From: Stutzerimonas stutzeri
GTDB lineage: Bacteria > Pseudomonadota > Gammaproteobacteria > Pseudomonadales > Pseudomonadaceae
DNA: 64,000 nt
Assembly: GCA_002339675.1 (NCBI GenBank)
Contig: DDKB01000018.1
Coordinates: forward strand, 1-64,000
Direction of reading: 5' to 3'
The notes under the pieces: model-generated
What the model was told of the DNA's origin: nothing
The model's input: the letters and a program-made list of their open reading frames with translations, nothing else
Databases searched by the model: none
Part shown: piece by piece, positions 1 through 8,549 of the stretch
Position numbering within the stretch: the first letter of the stretch is position 1
Layout of the letters: each line of letters begins with the position of its first letter
Made by a program: the position numbers and the translations under genes

Positions 1-293
1 GTATCAGGAACTGCATGCACGCGACGGCGTGCAGTGCTCGATGACGGATGGCTATGACTGCTACCAAAACGCGCTCGCCGAGCGAGTCAATGGCATCTTG
101 AAGAACGAGTTGCTGCTGCAGAGCCCCAGCAATCTGGATCAGGCCAGGACAATGGTCCGCGAAGCGATCCAGATCTACAACTCGGAGCGTCCGCATCTGT
201 CTCTGAAATACAAAACGCCCGATGCGGTGCATCGGGCGTTCTGAGTACCTCAAATCTAGCCGAAATGGTGTAAACCTATTTCAGGACTAGACA
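1..293 (+). mobile_element. Right end of an IS3-family insertion sequence (truncated by window start)
   Basis: The element consists of the last 80 codons of a DDE transposase followed by about 49 bases ending near 291-293. Read on the reverse strand, the end begins TGTCTAGTCCTGAAATAGGT, which has the TG...CA terminus and the type of terminal repeat common to Pseudomonas IS3-family elements. The exact boundary and the target duplication cannot be fixed because the left end lies outside the window. It sits about 160 bp upstream of metY. Confidence 0.75.
2..244 (+). CDS. IS3-family transposase, C-terminal fragment (partial at 5' end)
   Basis: This is the C-terminal end of the integrase-core transposase of an IS3-family element, which cuts and joins the element's DNA ends. 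The visible 80 residues include NALAERVNGILKNE, where the Glu after NALA is expected to be the last acid of the DDE triad. The tail pattern YNSERPHLSLKYKTPDAVH is typical of the OrfB C-terminus in this family. The gene is open at the window edge, so the start, the other two catalytic Asp residues and any OrfA frameshift cannot be seen. It is intact as far as visible and ends with a TGA about 50 bp before the IS end. Confidence 0.85.
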   Translation, partial: YQELHARDGVQCSMTDGYDCYQNALAERVNGILKNELLLQSPSNLDQARTMVREAIQIYNSERPHLSLKYKTPDAVHRAF

Positions 294-451
294 TCATTCG
301 CCGTCTGCGGAACTGGGCAGGCACGTAGCGGCGCAATTCGCCTGCACTTGGACGTCATGAATCGCCGCGTCCTGCCCAAGATCATTGATCGCCTGCGCGT
401 TGCGTCACATGCTGTCGTTCTTTGCCGCAACGAGACCGCAGGAGCAGATTC

Positions 452-1729
452 ATGAAATTGGAAACCCTAGCCGTTCACGCCGGCTATAGCCCGGACCCGA
501 CCACCCGCGCGGTCGCCGTGCCGATCTACCAGACCACCTCCTATGCCTTCGACGACACCCAGCACGGCGCAGACCTGTTCGACCTGAAGGTGCCCGGCAA
601 CATCTATACGCGCATCATGAACCCCACCACTGACGTGCTCGAGCAGCGCGTCGCGGCACTGGAAGGCGGCGTGGCGGCATTGGCTGTAGCCTCGGGCATG
701 GCAGCGATCACCTATGCCATCCAGACCATTGCCGAAGTGGGCGACAACATCGTCTCGGTGGCGAAGCTCTACGGCGGCACCTTCAACCTTTTCGCTCACA
801 CGCTGCCGCGCCAGGGCATCGAGGTGCGCTTCGCCGCCCATGACGACATCGCCGCGCTCGAGGCACTGATCGACAGCAAGACCAAGGCGGTCTTCTGTGA
901 GTCCATCGGCAACCCGGCGGGCAATATCATCGATATCCAGGCACTGGCCGATGCCGCGCACCGCCACGGCGTGCCCCTGATCGTCGATAACACCGTCGCC
1001 ACGCCGATGCTCTGCCGGCCAATCGAGCATGGCGCCGACGTCGTCGTGCATTCCCTGACCAAATACATGGGCGGTCATGGCACCAGCATTGGCGGCATCG
1101 TGGTCGACTCAGGGAAGTTCCCCTGGGCGCAGCACAAGGAGCGCTTCGCGCTGCTGAACACACCTGACGTCTCCTATCACGGCGTCACCTACACCGAGGC
1201 CTTCGGCCCCGCCGCGTTCATCGGTCGCTGCCGGGTGGTACCGCTGCGCAACATGGGCGCGGCGATCTCGCCGTTCAATTCCTTCCTGATCCTGCAGGGG
1301 CTGGAGACGCTGGCGCTGCGCATGGAACGCCATTGCGAAAATGCGATGAAGGTTGCCGAATTCCTCCAGGCACACCCGCAGGTGGCATGGGTGAAATACG
1401 CGGGCCTGGACGATCATCCGGAGCATGAATTGGCGCGTCGCTATATGGGTGGCACGCCAGCGTCGATCCTCTGCTTTGGCATCGAGGGCGGCATGGAAGC
1501 CGGGGCGCGCTTCATCGATGCGCTCAAGCTGATCGTGCGGCTGGTCAACATCGGCGACGCCAAGTCGCTGGCCTGCCACCCCGCCAGCACCACGCATCGT
1601 CAGCTGAATGCCGAAGAACTCTCCCGAGCGGGGGTCTCCAAGGACCTGATCCGCCTGTCCATCGGCATCGAGCACATCGATGACATCCTCGCCGACCTGA
1701 CCCAGGCGCTGAACGCGTCCAAGGGCTGA
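452..1729 (+). CDS. metY: O-acetylhomoserine sulfhydrylase / aminocarboxypropyltransferase
   Basis: This is a PLP-dependent Cys/Met-metabolism enzyme of 425 residues that converts O-acetylhomoserine plus sulfide to homocysteine in the cytoplasm. The first residues (MKLETLAVHAGYSPDPTTRA) and the full length match the MetY family, which is longer than MetZ/MetB. The PLP-binding lysine is K204 in SLTKYMGGHG, and the tail has the family pattern LIRLSIGIEHIDDILADL. The ATG at 452 follows AGGAGC at about 440; a GTG-type extension to 422 is less likely. It stands alone, 60 bp upstream of trxC, and its upstream region has been approached by an IS element. Confidence 0.93.
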   Translation: MKLETLAVHAGYSPDPTTRAVAVPIYQTTSYAFDDTQHGADLFDLKVPGNIYTRIMNPTTDVLEQRVAALEGGVAALAVASGMAAITYAIQTIAEVGDNIVSVAKLYGGTFNLFAHTLPRQGIEVRFAAHDDIAALEALIDSKTKAVFCESIGNPAGNIIDIQALADAAHRHGVPLIVDNTVATPMLCRPIEHGADVVVHSLTKYMGGHGTSIGGIVVDSGKFPWAQHKERFALLNTPDVSYHGVTYTEAFGPAAFIGRCRVVPLRNMGAAISPFNSFLILQGLETLALRMERHCENAMKVAEFLQAHPQVAWVKYAGLDDHPEHELARRYMGGTPASILCFGIEGGMEAGARFIDALKLIVRLVNIGDAKSLACHPASTTHRQLNAEELSRAGVSKDLIRLSIGIEHIDDILADLTQALNASKG

Positions 1730-1790
1730 CCAGGCTTGATATCCGCTGGCGAGGCTCCACATTATCGGCATACCGCCGTGGAGCCTCGCC

Positions 1791-2231
1791 ATGACCGAAT
1801 CCCTGATCGTCCCTTGCGCGCACTGCGCCGGGCTAAACCGCATTCCAGCCGACCGCCTGGCCGAGGGCGCGCGCTGCGGACGCTGCAAATCCAGCGTGCT
1901 GATCGATAAGCCCTTCGATGTGAACCAGGCCAGCTTCGCCAACCAGATCAAGGGCGACGTGCCCTTGCTGTTGGACGTCTGGGCGAGCTGGTGCGGGCCG
2001 TGCCGCAGTTTCGCCCCGACCTTCGCCCAGGCAGCCGCTCAACTGCAGGGCCGCTGCCGATTGGCCAAACTGGACAGCGAGGCCAATCCGCAGCTGTCGA
2101 GCCAGCTCGGCATTCGTTCGATCCCCAGTCTGATCCTGTTCAAGGGAGGCAAGGAAGTAGCGCGCCAGAGCGGCGCGATGCCGTTGCCGCAGCTGCTGGC
2201 CTGGCTCAGGCAGCAGGCTGTGGGGGACTGA
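1791..2231 (+). CDS. trxC: Thioredoxin 2 (zinc-finger thioredoxin TrxC)
   Basis: This is a cytoplasmic thiol-disulfide oxidoreductase of 146 residues. An N-terminal zinc ribbon (C9, C12, C29, C32) precedes a thioredoxin fold with the active site WCGPC (C68 and C71). The zinc ribbon separates TrxC from TrxA, which also occurs in this window at 49692-50018. The length is normal for the family. In other bacteria TrxC is often induced by oxidative stress, but no OxyR site was identified here. The downstream 200 bp lead to the aryl-polyene operon. Confidence 0.95.
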   Translation: MTESLIVPCAHCAGLNRIPADRLAEGARCGRCKSSVLIDKPFDVNQASFANQIKGDVPLLLDVWASWCGPCRSFAPTFAQAAAQLQGRCRLAKLDSEANPQLSSQLGIRSIPSLILFKGGKEVARQSGAMPLPQLLAWLRQQAVGD

Positions 2232-2328
2232 GCGACCCTCCCTGGCCCAGCCGCGCCAGACCGAGACAACCAATAGTCGATTCGGTTCCGGATTTGCGTA
2301 CCTCTTATCAGGATATTTCAACCAACGT

Positions 2329-2357
2329 TTGCCTCGAATTGGGCGCGCTTGGATAAT
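2329..2357 (+). promoter_or_regulatory. Predicted sigma-70 promoter for the aryl-polyene operon
   Basis: TTGCCT at 2329-2334 and GATAAT at 2352-2357 are separated by 17 bp. They lie 85 bp upstream of the first gene of the operon, in the only sizeable gap before it. This was found by eye, and no transcription start is known. Confidence 0.5.
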
Positions 2358-2441
2358 GCCCGCACTTTCACGGCGGAAATTTACCGATAGTCGCTGTACA
2401 GGGACGTCGACACGCCAATAACAAAGGCTCAAGAAGAGCCG

Positions 2442-3170
2442 GTGAGTTCTAGCGTGATCCAATTCGAGATCGATCAGTGGCAGGCCTGGGCTCCGGGCCT
2501 GGCCAGCGTTGACGACTGGGCACAGTGGGCCCGCGCGCCTTTTCGCATGGAGGCGGGCGACCAGATGCCGGACGTCACGTTCCTGCCGCCCATGCAGCGC
2601 CGCCGTCTGAGCCGGCTGGCGCGCATGGCGTTTGCCGTGGCCACGCCACTGGCCGAGGGCCGGCCACCGATGCCCTTGGTGTACGCCTCGAGGCACGGGG
2701 AGACGCCCCGCACCTTTGCCATTCTCAACGACCTGGCTCGCCAGGAGCCGTTGTCGCCAACCCAGTTCAGCCTGTCCGTCCACAACGCGATCATCGGGCT
2801 CTGGTCGATCCTGCAGCAGGACACCAGCGAGATGACGGCCCTCGCCGCTGAAGGCGATGGCCTCGAGCACGCAGTGCTGGAGGCTGGCCTGCTGCTGGCC
2901 GAAGGCGCCCCCGCCGTGCTGGTGGTGATCGCCGAAGACCAGCCGCCTGGAGCCTATGAACCCTGGATCGACGATGTGCAGTTTCCCTATGCGGTCGCCT
3001 TGCTGATCAAGCCGGGCAATGCATGGCAGTTGAGCCTCGACGCTGGCGAGTCGGCCGAGACCTCGATCTGGCCGCACGCACTGGACCTGGTCCGCATGCT
3101 GCTCAACGGCGAGCCCAGCCGCCAACATCACTGGAAAAGACGCCGATGGAACTGGCAGCAGAAACATTGA
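2442..3170 (+). CDS. Beta-ketoacyl-synthase-like chain length factor (ApeC-like)
   Basis: This 242-residue protein resembles the stand-alone KS N-terminal-like domain found first in aryl-polyene clusters. There it is thought to pair with a ketosynthase and set the polyene length. It contains the family's SVHNAIIGLWSI stretch near residue 112. It is far too short for a full ketosynthase and has no Cys-His-His triad. The GTG start at 2442 is preceded by AAGAAGAG. The gene overlaps the next one by 25 bp, which suggests translational coupling. Its partner is probably the ketosynthase at 15334 or 17695. The assignment rests on sequence pattern and position. Confidence 0.8.
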   Translation: MSSSVIQFEIDQWQAWAPGLASVDDWAQWARAPFRMEAGDQMPDVTFLPPMQRRRLSRLARMAFAVATPLAEGRPPMPLVYASRHGETPRTFAILNDLARQEPLSPTQFSLSVHNAIIGLWSILQQDTSEMTALAAEGDGLEHAVLEAGLLLAEGAPAVLVVIAEDQPPGAYEPWIDDVQFPYAVALLIKPGNAWQLSLDAGESAETSIWPHALDLVRMLLNGEPSRQHHWKRRRWNWQQKH

Positions 3171-3955
3171 ACAGCCACCGCAGCGCGCCTTGGGCATGGC
3201 GCCTCGTGGCCACTGCGCTGTCCTTCGCGCTGTTCGGGCTCGGCGGCCTGTGCCTGCGCCTGGTCGTATTCCCGCTGCTCTCGCTGCTGCCTGGCGACAC
3301 CACCTGCCAACGCCGTCGCGCTCGCCAAACGGTCAGCCGGCTGTTCTGGCTGTTCGTCCAGTTCATGTATCGCAGCGGTGTGCTGACCTACAGCGTCAGC
3401 GGCGCCGAACGGCTCGGTCGCCCCGGTCAACTGGTCATCGCCAATCACCCTTCGCTGATCGATGTGGTGGTGCTGATCGGCCTGATCCGGGACGCCAACT
3501 GCGTGGTCAAGCAGAGCCTCTGGGACAACCCTTTCACCCGAGGTCCCATTCGCGCCGCGCAGTACATCAGCAACAACGGCAGCGCCGAAATGCTCGATGA
3601 GGCCGCCGAGGCACTCCGGGAGGGCCAGACGCTGATCATTTTCCCGGAAGGCACCCGCACCACGCCTGGCCAACCGCCGCAGTTCCACCGCGGCGCGGCG
3701 TCCATTGCCTTGCGTGGCGCCGCCATGGTGACACCGGTGGTGATCAGCGTGACGCCCACGACCCTGACCAAGGCCGAGCCCTGGTACCGCATCCCGGCGC
3801 GTCGATTCCATTTCCACCTGCGGGTCGGGGACGACATCGACCCGCAGGCGTTTAACGCGCTCGGCGCTGCCCCCATCGCCTCGCGGCGCCTCAACGACCA
3901 TCTGCATCAGCATTTCATTAAGGAGCTGGCACTCGATGAGCCAACTGCAGCTTGA
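3146..3955 (+). CDS. PlsC-type lysophospholipid acyltransferase (ApeD-like)
   Basis: This is a membrane-associated 1-acyl-glycerol-3-phosphate-acyltransferase-like enzyme of 269 residues. The catalytic NHPSLID motif (H101, D106) and the FPEGTRT motif (about 166-172) are both present, after one or two hydrophobic segments at roughly 18-48. In aryl-polyene clusters such enzymes are believed to help attach the polyene to a lipid. The ATG at 3146 lies inside the end of the preceding gene. The stop overlaps the following ACP start by about 20 bp. The true acyl donor and acceptor cannot be read from the sequence. Confidence 0.85.
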   Translation: MELAAETLNSHRSAPWAWRLVATALSFALFGLGGLCLRLVVFPLLSLLPGDTTCQRRRARQTVSRLFWLFVQFMYRSGVLTYSVSGAERLGRPGQLVIANHPSLIDVVVLIGLIRDANCVVKQSLWDNPFTRGPIRAAQYISNNGSAEMLDEAAEALREGQTLIIFPEGTRTTPGQPPQFHRGAASIALRGAAMVTPVVISVTPTTLTKAEPWYRIPARRFHFHLRVGDDIDPQAFNALGAAPIASRRLNDHLHQHFIKELALDEPTAA

Positions 3956-4199
3956 GATCAGGCAACTGATCATCGACGCCCTGGGTCTGGAAGACCTGAC
4001 ACCGGACGACATCGCCGTCGACCAACCCCTGTTCGGGGACGGGCTGGGGCTCGACTCGGTCGACGCGCTGGAGCTGGGCCTGGCGATCCAGAAACGCTTT
4101 GGCATCAAGATCGACGCCGACGCCAAGGACACCCGCAAACACTTCGCCAGCGTCGAAAGCCTGGCCGCCTACGTCAACGCCCAACGCGCCATCGCCTGA
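3936..4199 (+). CDS. Acyl carrier protein 1 of the aryl-polyene pathway (ApeE-like)
   Basis: This small acidic carrier protein of 87 residues holds growing acyl chains on a phosphopantetheine arm. The attachment site is S41 in GLGLDSVDALELG. Helix patterns are normal for an ACP. It overlaps the acyltransferase gene and is followed 13 bp later by a second ACP. Paired ACPs are a hallmark of APE clusters; one may carry the aryl starter and the other the extension units. No dedicated phosphopantetheinyl transferase is visible in the operon. Confidence 0.9.
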   Translation: MSQLQLEIRQLIIDALGLEDLTPDDIAVDQPLFGDGLGLDSVDALELGLAIQKRFGIKIDADAKDTRKHFASVESLAAYVNAQRAIA

Positions 4200-4212
4200 G
4201 GAGGAGTCCTAC

Positions 4213-4470
4213 GTGAACAGCCGCAACGAAATCTTCCAGACGCTGCGCGATGCGCTGGTTGAACTCTTCGAACTGGAGCCATCGCGCATCAGCATGGACG
4301 CCAACCTGTATCAGGATCTGGAAATCGATAGCATCGATGCGGTCGACCTGATCGACCACATCAAGCGCCAGACCGGCAAGAAGATCGCGGCCGAGGAGTT
4401 CAAGTCGGTACGCACCGTTGGCGACGTGGTCGAGGCCGTCCACCGCCTGGTCAATCCCGAAGCAGCCTGA
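4213..4470 (+). CDS. Acyl carrier protein 2 of the aryl-polyene pathway (ApeF-like)
   Basis: This is the second phosphopantetheine-binding carrier protein, 85 residues, with S40 in DLEIDSIDAVDL as the attachment serine. The GTG start at 4213 is chosen because it follows GAGGAGTCC. An upstream in-frame start would overlap ACP1 by about 100 bp and would add residues unlike any ACP. It differs from ACP1 around the serine (EIDSIDAVD against GLDSVDALE), which suggests different partners. A 71 bp gap follows before the membrane protein gene. Confidence 0.9.
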   Translation: MNSRNEIFQTLRDALVELFELEPSRISMDANLYQDLEIDSIDAVDLIDHIKRQTGKKIAAEEFKSVRTVGDVVEAVHRLVNPEAA

Positions 4471-4541
4471 CCCCAAGCGACGGCGACAGCCCGCCCGCTG
4501 CAGACGGCGGCCAGCCATGCCCGTTAGATCCGGATATCACA

Positions 4542-5117
4542 ATGCACGCATCCTCCGCAGGTAAGGCCGCTCGCGGCCGCCTGATTGGGCTTGGCCTGTT
4601 GCTGGTTGGCCTGGCCTACCCGTTCGTGGTCTACACCAGCATGGGCCAGCTACCACCGCGGTTATTCGCGTTGCTGCTGGGTGGCATCTGGCTGGCCCGT
4701 ACGCTGAGCGGGCGCCAGACCAGCCTGAGCCGCGCCATGGCAGCGGCGGCCCTGCTGTTCTGCCTGTTGCTGGGGTGGGCCAACAGCGCGTCCCTGCTGC
4801 TCTGGTATCCGGTCCTGATCAATCTTGCGCTGCTGGGCCTGTTCGTCAGCAGCTTGTACAAGGGCATGCCCATCGTTGAGCGGCTGGCGCGGTTGAGTGA
4901 GCCCGACCTTCCGGAGGCCGCCATTGGTTACACACGCAAGGTGACCTGGCTATGGGTGGGGTTTTTCATGATCAATGGCGGCATCACCACTGCGCTGGCG
5001 CTGTGGGCGCCGCTCAGCTGGTGGACCCTGTACACCGGGCTGATCGCTTATCTGCTGATGGGGCTGCTGTTCGCGGGCGAATGGCTGGTCCGCCAGCGCC
5101 TCAGGAACGCCTCATGA
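4542..5117 (+). CDS. COG4648-type integral membrane protein (ApeG-like)
   Basis: This 191-residue polytopic membrane protein has about six hydrophobic segments, for example near residues 15-32, 38-50, 64-80, 84-105, 133-152 and 157-178. Proteins of this type recur next to the AMP-ligase in aryl-polyene clusters, and their function is unknown. It overlaps the next gene by 4 bp (ATGA), so it is translated with the ligase. The sequence shows no catalytic motif. Confidence 0.75.
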   Translation: MHASSAGKAARGRLIGLGLLLVGLAYPFVVYTSMGQLPPRLFALLLGGIWLARTLSGRQTSLSRAMAAAALLFCLLLGWANSASLLLWYPVLINLALLGLFVSSLYKGMPIVERLARLSEPDLPEAAIGYTRKVTWLWVGFFMINGGITTALALWAPLSWWTLYTGLIAYLLMGLLFAGEWLVRQRLRNAS

Positions 5118-6793
5118 ACTGGATTGCTCTGGAGTGCCTACTCGAACGTCCGCAGGCGGATCGCCTGGTCGCCTTGCAGCCGGCACTGGACCATGACGCC
5201 CTGTGCATGCGCGCCCTTGGCCTGGCCGCCGGCCTGCAGCGTCGAGGCGTACGCCGTATCGCCGTGCACCTGCAGGACGCCGCCGAGCTGGCCGTGGCCC
5301 TGCTCGGCGCCTGGCGAGCCCAGGTCGAGGTGCTGCTACCGGCCGATCTGCAGCCGGCCACCCGTGCACGCCTGGCCAGCACCGTCGAGCTCTGGCTAAC
5401 CGATGCCCCAGGCGATACGCAGCTGGACACCCTTCTGGCCGACCCGCTGGACGGCGCCCTCCTGGATCTCGATCAGTGCCGCGTGCTGCTTTGCACATCC
5501 GGGTCGAGCGGCGAGCCGAAACTCATCGATAAGCGGCTGCGCCAGCTGGCCAACGAAGTGAGCACGCTCGAGCAGCTCTGGGGCGCTGAGCTGGGGGCGG
5601 CCTGCGTGATCGGCAGCGTTGCCGTACAGCACATTTACGGGCTGCTGTTCCGCGTGCTTTGGCCGCTCTGCGCAGGCCGGCCTTTCCTGCGTCAGGCACA
5701 GCCATTTTCCGAAGACCTGCAACGCGCCAGCCGCGACCAGGCACACTTTTGCTGGGTAACCAGCCCAGCGCTGCTCAAACGCATGGGCGACAACCTGGAC
5801 TGGCCAGCGCTACGCCGCGTGCGCCGGGTGTTCTCCTCCGGCGGTGCGCTGGAGCCGACCGCTGCCGAGCACCTGGCGCAGCGCCTGGGTCAGTTTCCCA
5901 CCGAGGTCTACGGCAGCTCCGAAACCGGCGGCATCGCCTGGCGCCGGGGCGTGGCGCCCTGGCAGCCGTTTGCCGGCGTAACGCTCGGCCAGGACGACTG
6001 CGGCGCCTTACGGGTTTCCTCGCCCTGCCTACCGGCCGGCCATGTCGAACAGACCGCCGACGCCGTGCGTATCGAACCCGATGGTCGATTCGAGCTGCTG
6101 GGTCGCCTGGACCGCATCGTCAAGCTCGAGGAAAAGCGGATCTCCCTGCCTATGCTCGAGAGCGCACTGGCCGAACACCCCTTTGTCGCCGAATCTCGCC
6201 TTGGCGTCATCAGCGAACAGCGTGCCTACCTCGCCGGGCTGGTCGCACTGAGTCCGGCCGGCCTGCATGCGTTGCGCAACGGTGGCCGCCGCGCACTGAC
6301 CGACACGCTGCGCCGGCACCTGGCCACGCATTGCGAACCCCTGGCGCTGCCGCGTCGCTGGCGGCTGTTGCAGTGCTTGCCGTTCGACAGCCAAGGCAAG
6401 CTACCGCAAGCCCGGGTCGACGCCTGTTTGCAGGCTCCACGGCCACTGCAGCCGGAGCGTGTCAGCCAGCGCCTCGATGACAGCGAATGGCATGTGGAGC
6501 TAGACGTCCCGCTCGACCTCGCGCACTTCTCCGGGCACTTTCCGCACACCCCGGTGCTGCCCGGCGTCGTTCAAATCGACTGGGCGCTCGGCCTGGCCCG
6601 GGAGCTGATCACTGAGCTGCCGCCGTGCTTTCGCGGCATGGAAGTCCTCAAATTCCAACAGCTCGCCCGGCCTGGCGATCGGCTGCAGCTGACCCTGCGC
6701 TTCGACGCCGAACGCAGCAAATTGCATTTCCATTACCGCAACGGCGGCGCGCCCTGCTCGTCCGGCCGCATCCTGCTTGGAGCTTCGCGATGA
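5114..6793 (+). CDS. AMP-dependent acyl/aryl ligase fused to a hotdog dehydratase domain (ApeH-ApeI fusion)
   Basis: This is a 559-residue two-domain protein. The first part (about 1-450) is an ANL-superfamily adenylation domain with the P-loop LLCTSGSSGEPK at 125-136 and the SSETGG motif in its second half. It should activate the aryl starter acid and load it on an ACP. The last roughly 100 residues form a FabA/FabZ-like hotdog domain with FSGHFPHTPVLPG starting near residue 472, matching the separate dehydratase ApeI of E. coli-type clusters. The start at 5114 overlaps the previous stop, and the stop overlaps the glycosyltransferase start. The fusion ties starter loading and dehydration in one chain. 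Confidence 0.85.
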   Translation: MNWIALECLLERPQADRLVALQPALDHDALCMRALGLAAGLQRRGVRRIAVHLQDAAELAVALLGAWRAQVEVLLPADLQPATRARLASTVELWLTDAPGDTQLDTLLADPLDGALLDLDQCRVLLCTSGSSGEPKLIDKRLRQLANEVSTLEQLWGAELGAACVIGSVAVQHIYGLLFRVLWPLCAGRPFLRQAQPFSEDLQRASRDQAHFCWVTSPALLKRMGDNLDWPALRRVRRVFSSGGALEPTAAEHLAQRLGQFPTEVYGSSETGGIAWRRGVAPWQPFAGVTLGQDDCGALRVSSPCLPAGHVEQTADAVRIEPDGRFELLGRLDRIVKLEEKRISLPMLESALAEHPFVAESRLGVISEQRAYLAGLVALSPAGLHALRNGGRRALTDTLRRHLATHCEPLALPRRWRLLQCLPFDSQGKLPQARVDACLQAPRPLQPERVSQRLDDSEWHVELDVPLDLAHFSGHFPHTPVLPGVVQIDWALGLARELITELPPCFRGMEVLKFQQLARPGDRLQLTLRFDAERSKLHFHYRNGGAPCSSGRILLGASR

Positions 6794-7605
6794 CCATGCT
6801 CGACCCGGCCTCACTCACAGCCGCATCCGCGGCGGCGTTCGAACAATTGCCTTTGGTCCTCGACGAGGACTGGTTCAAGCCCTGCGCCGTGATCCCTGTC
6901 TACAACCACGAACGCACCCTGCCCGCCGTGATCTCGGCGTTGCGCGCCGAGGCGTTGCCCTGCGTACTGGTCGACGACGGCTCGCGGCCTGCCGCCGCAG
7001 CCGTGATTGATCAGCTGGCTGAGGCAGCCGACGTGTATCTGGTGCGCCATTCGATCAACCAGGGCAAGGGCGGCGCCGTAAGCAGCGGACTGCGCGAGGC
7101 GGCGCGCCTGGGTTTCAGCCACGCGCTGCAGGTCGACGCCGATGGCCAGCACGACCTGGCCGCCGTCGCACTGTTTCTCGACCGGGCCTGCCAGGCGCCC
7201 GACGCCATCATCTGTGGCTACCCCCGGTTCGATGCCAGTGTGCCCAGGGGTCGCCTGTATGCACGGTACTTGACGCATGTCTGGGTCTGGATCAACACCC
7301 TCTCACTGTCGATCCGCGACTCGATGTGCGGTTTCAGGATCTACCCGCTCAAACCGACGCTGGCGCTACTCGACACCACCCGTCTGGGCAGGCGGATGGA
7401 TTTCGATACCGAAATCCTGGTCCGTCTGCACTGGCGTCAGCAGCCGATGGTCTGGCTGCCGACCCAGGTGCACTACCCCACCGACGGGATCTCCCACTTC
7501 CGCCTGTGGCAGGACAACCTATTGATCTCAGCCATGCACGCGCGCCTGTTCGGCGGCATGCTGCGCCGCGCGCCCATGTTGCTCTGGCGACGGTGGCGCG
7601 GATGA
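6790..7605 (+). CDS. Family 2 glycosyltransferase of the aryl-polyene cluster
   Basis: This 271-residue GT-A glycosyltransferase has the nucleotide-binding start AVIPVYNHERTLP near residue 35 and the DxD region QVDADGQHD near residue 120. It probably transfers a sugar to the lipid or aryl polyene at the inner face of the membrane. No long membrane segment is evident. The ATG at 6790 overlaps the ligase stop and its own TGA overlaps the next ATG. In some clusters this domain and the following acyltransferase form one protein (ApeJ); here they are two coupled genes. Confidence 0.85.
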   Translation: MTMLDPASLTAASAAAFEQLPLVLDEDWFKPCAVIPVYNHERTLPAVISALRAEALPCVLVDDGSRPAAAAVIDQLAEAADVYLVRHSINQGKGGAVSSGLREAARLGFSHALQVDADGQHDLAAVALFLDRACQAPDAIICGYPRFDASVPRGRLYARYLTHVWVWINTLSLSIRDSMCGFRIYPLKPTLALLDTTRLGRRMDFDTEILVRLHWRQQPMVWLPTQVHYPTDGISHFRLWQDNLLISAMHARLFGGMLRRAPMLLWRRWRG

Positions 7606-8549
7606 GGGAGCGCGCCACCGGCAGCGCCCACTGGGCCGGCCATCGCGAACGCGGCAGCTTCGCGCTCATGAAGCTCACCGCCTGGGCCGTGCGCGTAGTG
7701 GGGCGTCGCCCCATGGCGCCGATCCTGTACCTGATCGTGCTGTACTTCTATCTGTTCGGCAGCCGGGCTCGGCGCAGCGCCTGGACCTACCAGCGCTACC
7801 TGGCGCAGTGGAGTGGCCGCGCTGAGCTCATGCCGAACGCGGGGTCCGTCTACCGCCAGTTCATGACATTCGCCGACGCCTTGCTCGACAAGCTCGACGT
7901 CTGGGGCGGCCGCCTGTCGCTGGAACGCCTGGTGTTGCACGATGAGGCCAACCTGCATGGCGAACTCCAGGCACCCCGAGGCCAGCTGCTGGTCGGCTCG
8001 CATCTGGGGAACCTGGAAATCTGCCGCGCGCTGGCGGAGCTGGGCCGCAAGGTCAACCTGAACGTGCTGGTCCACACGCGTCACGCCGAGCGCTTCAATC
8101 GCCTGCTCGGCGAGTCGGGCGCCAGCCACCTGCGCCTGGTCCAGGTCAGTGAGCTGGACGCGGCCACCATGCTCGACCTCTCCCAGCGCCTCGACCGCGG
8201 GGAATGGCTGGCGATCGCCGGCGACCGTATTCCGCTTCACGGTGCACGCATTGCAACGGCCGACTTCCTGGGCCGGCCGGCCGACTTTCCGCAAGGTCCC
8301 TGGCTGCTGGCCGGGCTGCTGCAGTGCCCGGCGAACCTGTTGTTCTGCCTGAAGCAGGGCGACCGTTTCCATGTCTATCTGGAGCCTTTCGCCGAGCGCA
8401 TCCAGTGGCGCCGCCGGGAGCGTGAGGCGGTGGTGCAGCAATGGACGCAGCGCTACGCCGACCGCCTGGCGGCACGCTACCTGCAGGCGCCGCTGCAATG
8501 GTTCAACTTCTATCCCTTCTGGAACACACAGGACCCGCGTCGTGACTGA
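7602..8549 (+). CDS. LpxL/HtrB-type lipid acyltransferase
   Basis: This 315-residue enzyme belongs to the Kdo/lipid A late acyltransferase superfamily. It carries the catalytic HxxxxE motif in LLVGSHLGNLEICR and a later GDR motif (AIAGDRIPLHG). A hydrophobic anchor lies near residues 40-55 (APILYLIVLYFYLF). In APE clusters such an enzyme is thought to join the polyene acyl chain to its lipid or sugar head. The ATG at 7602 gives an ATGA overlap with the glycosyltransferase. The gene overlaps the ammonia-lyase start by 8 bp. Confidence 0.85.
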   Translation: MRERATGSAHWAGHRERGSFALMKLTAWAVRVVGRRPMAPILYLIVLYFYLFGSRARRSAWTYQRYLAQWSGRAELMPNAGSVYRQFMTFADALLDKLDVWGGRLSLERLVLHDEANLHGELQAPRGQLLVGSHLGNLEICRALAELGRKVNLNVLVHTRHAERFNRLLGESGASHLRLVQVSELDAATMLDLSQRLDRGEWLAIAGDRIPLHGARIATADFLGRPADFPQGPWLLAGLLQCPANLLFCLKQGDRFHVYLEPFAERIQWRRREREAVVQQWTQRYADRLAARYLQAPLQWFNFYPFWNTQDPRRD

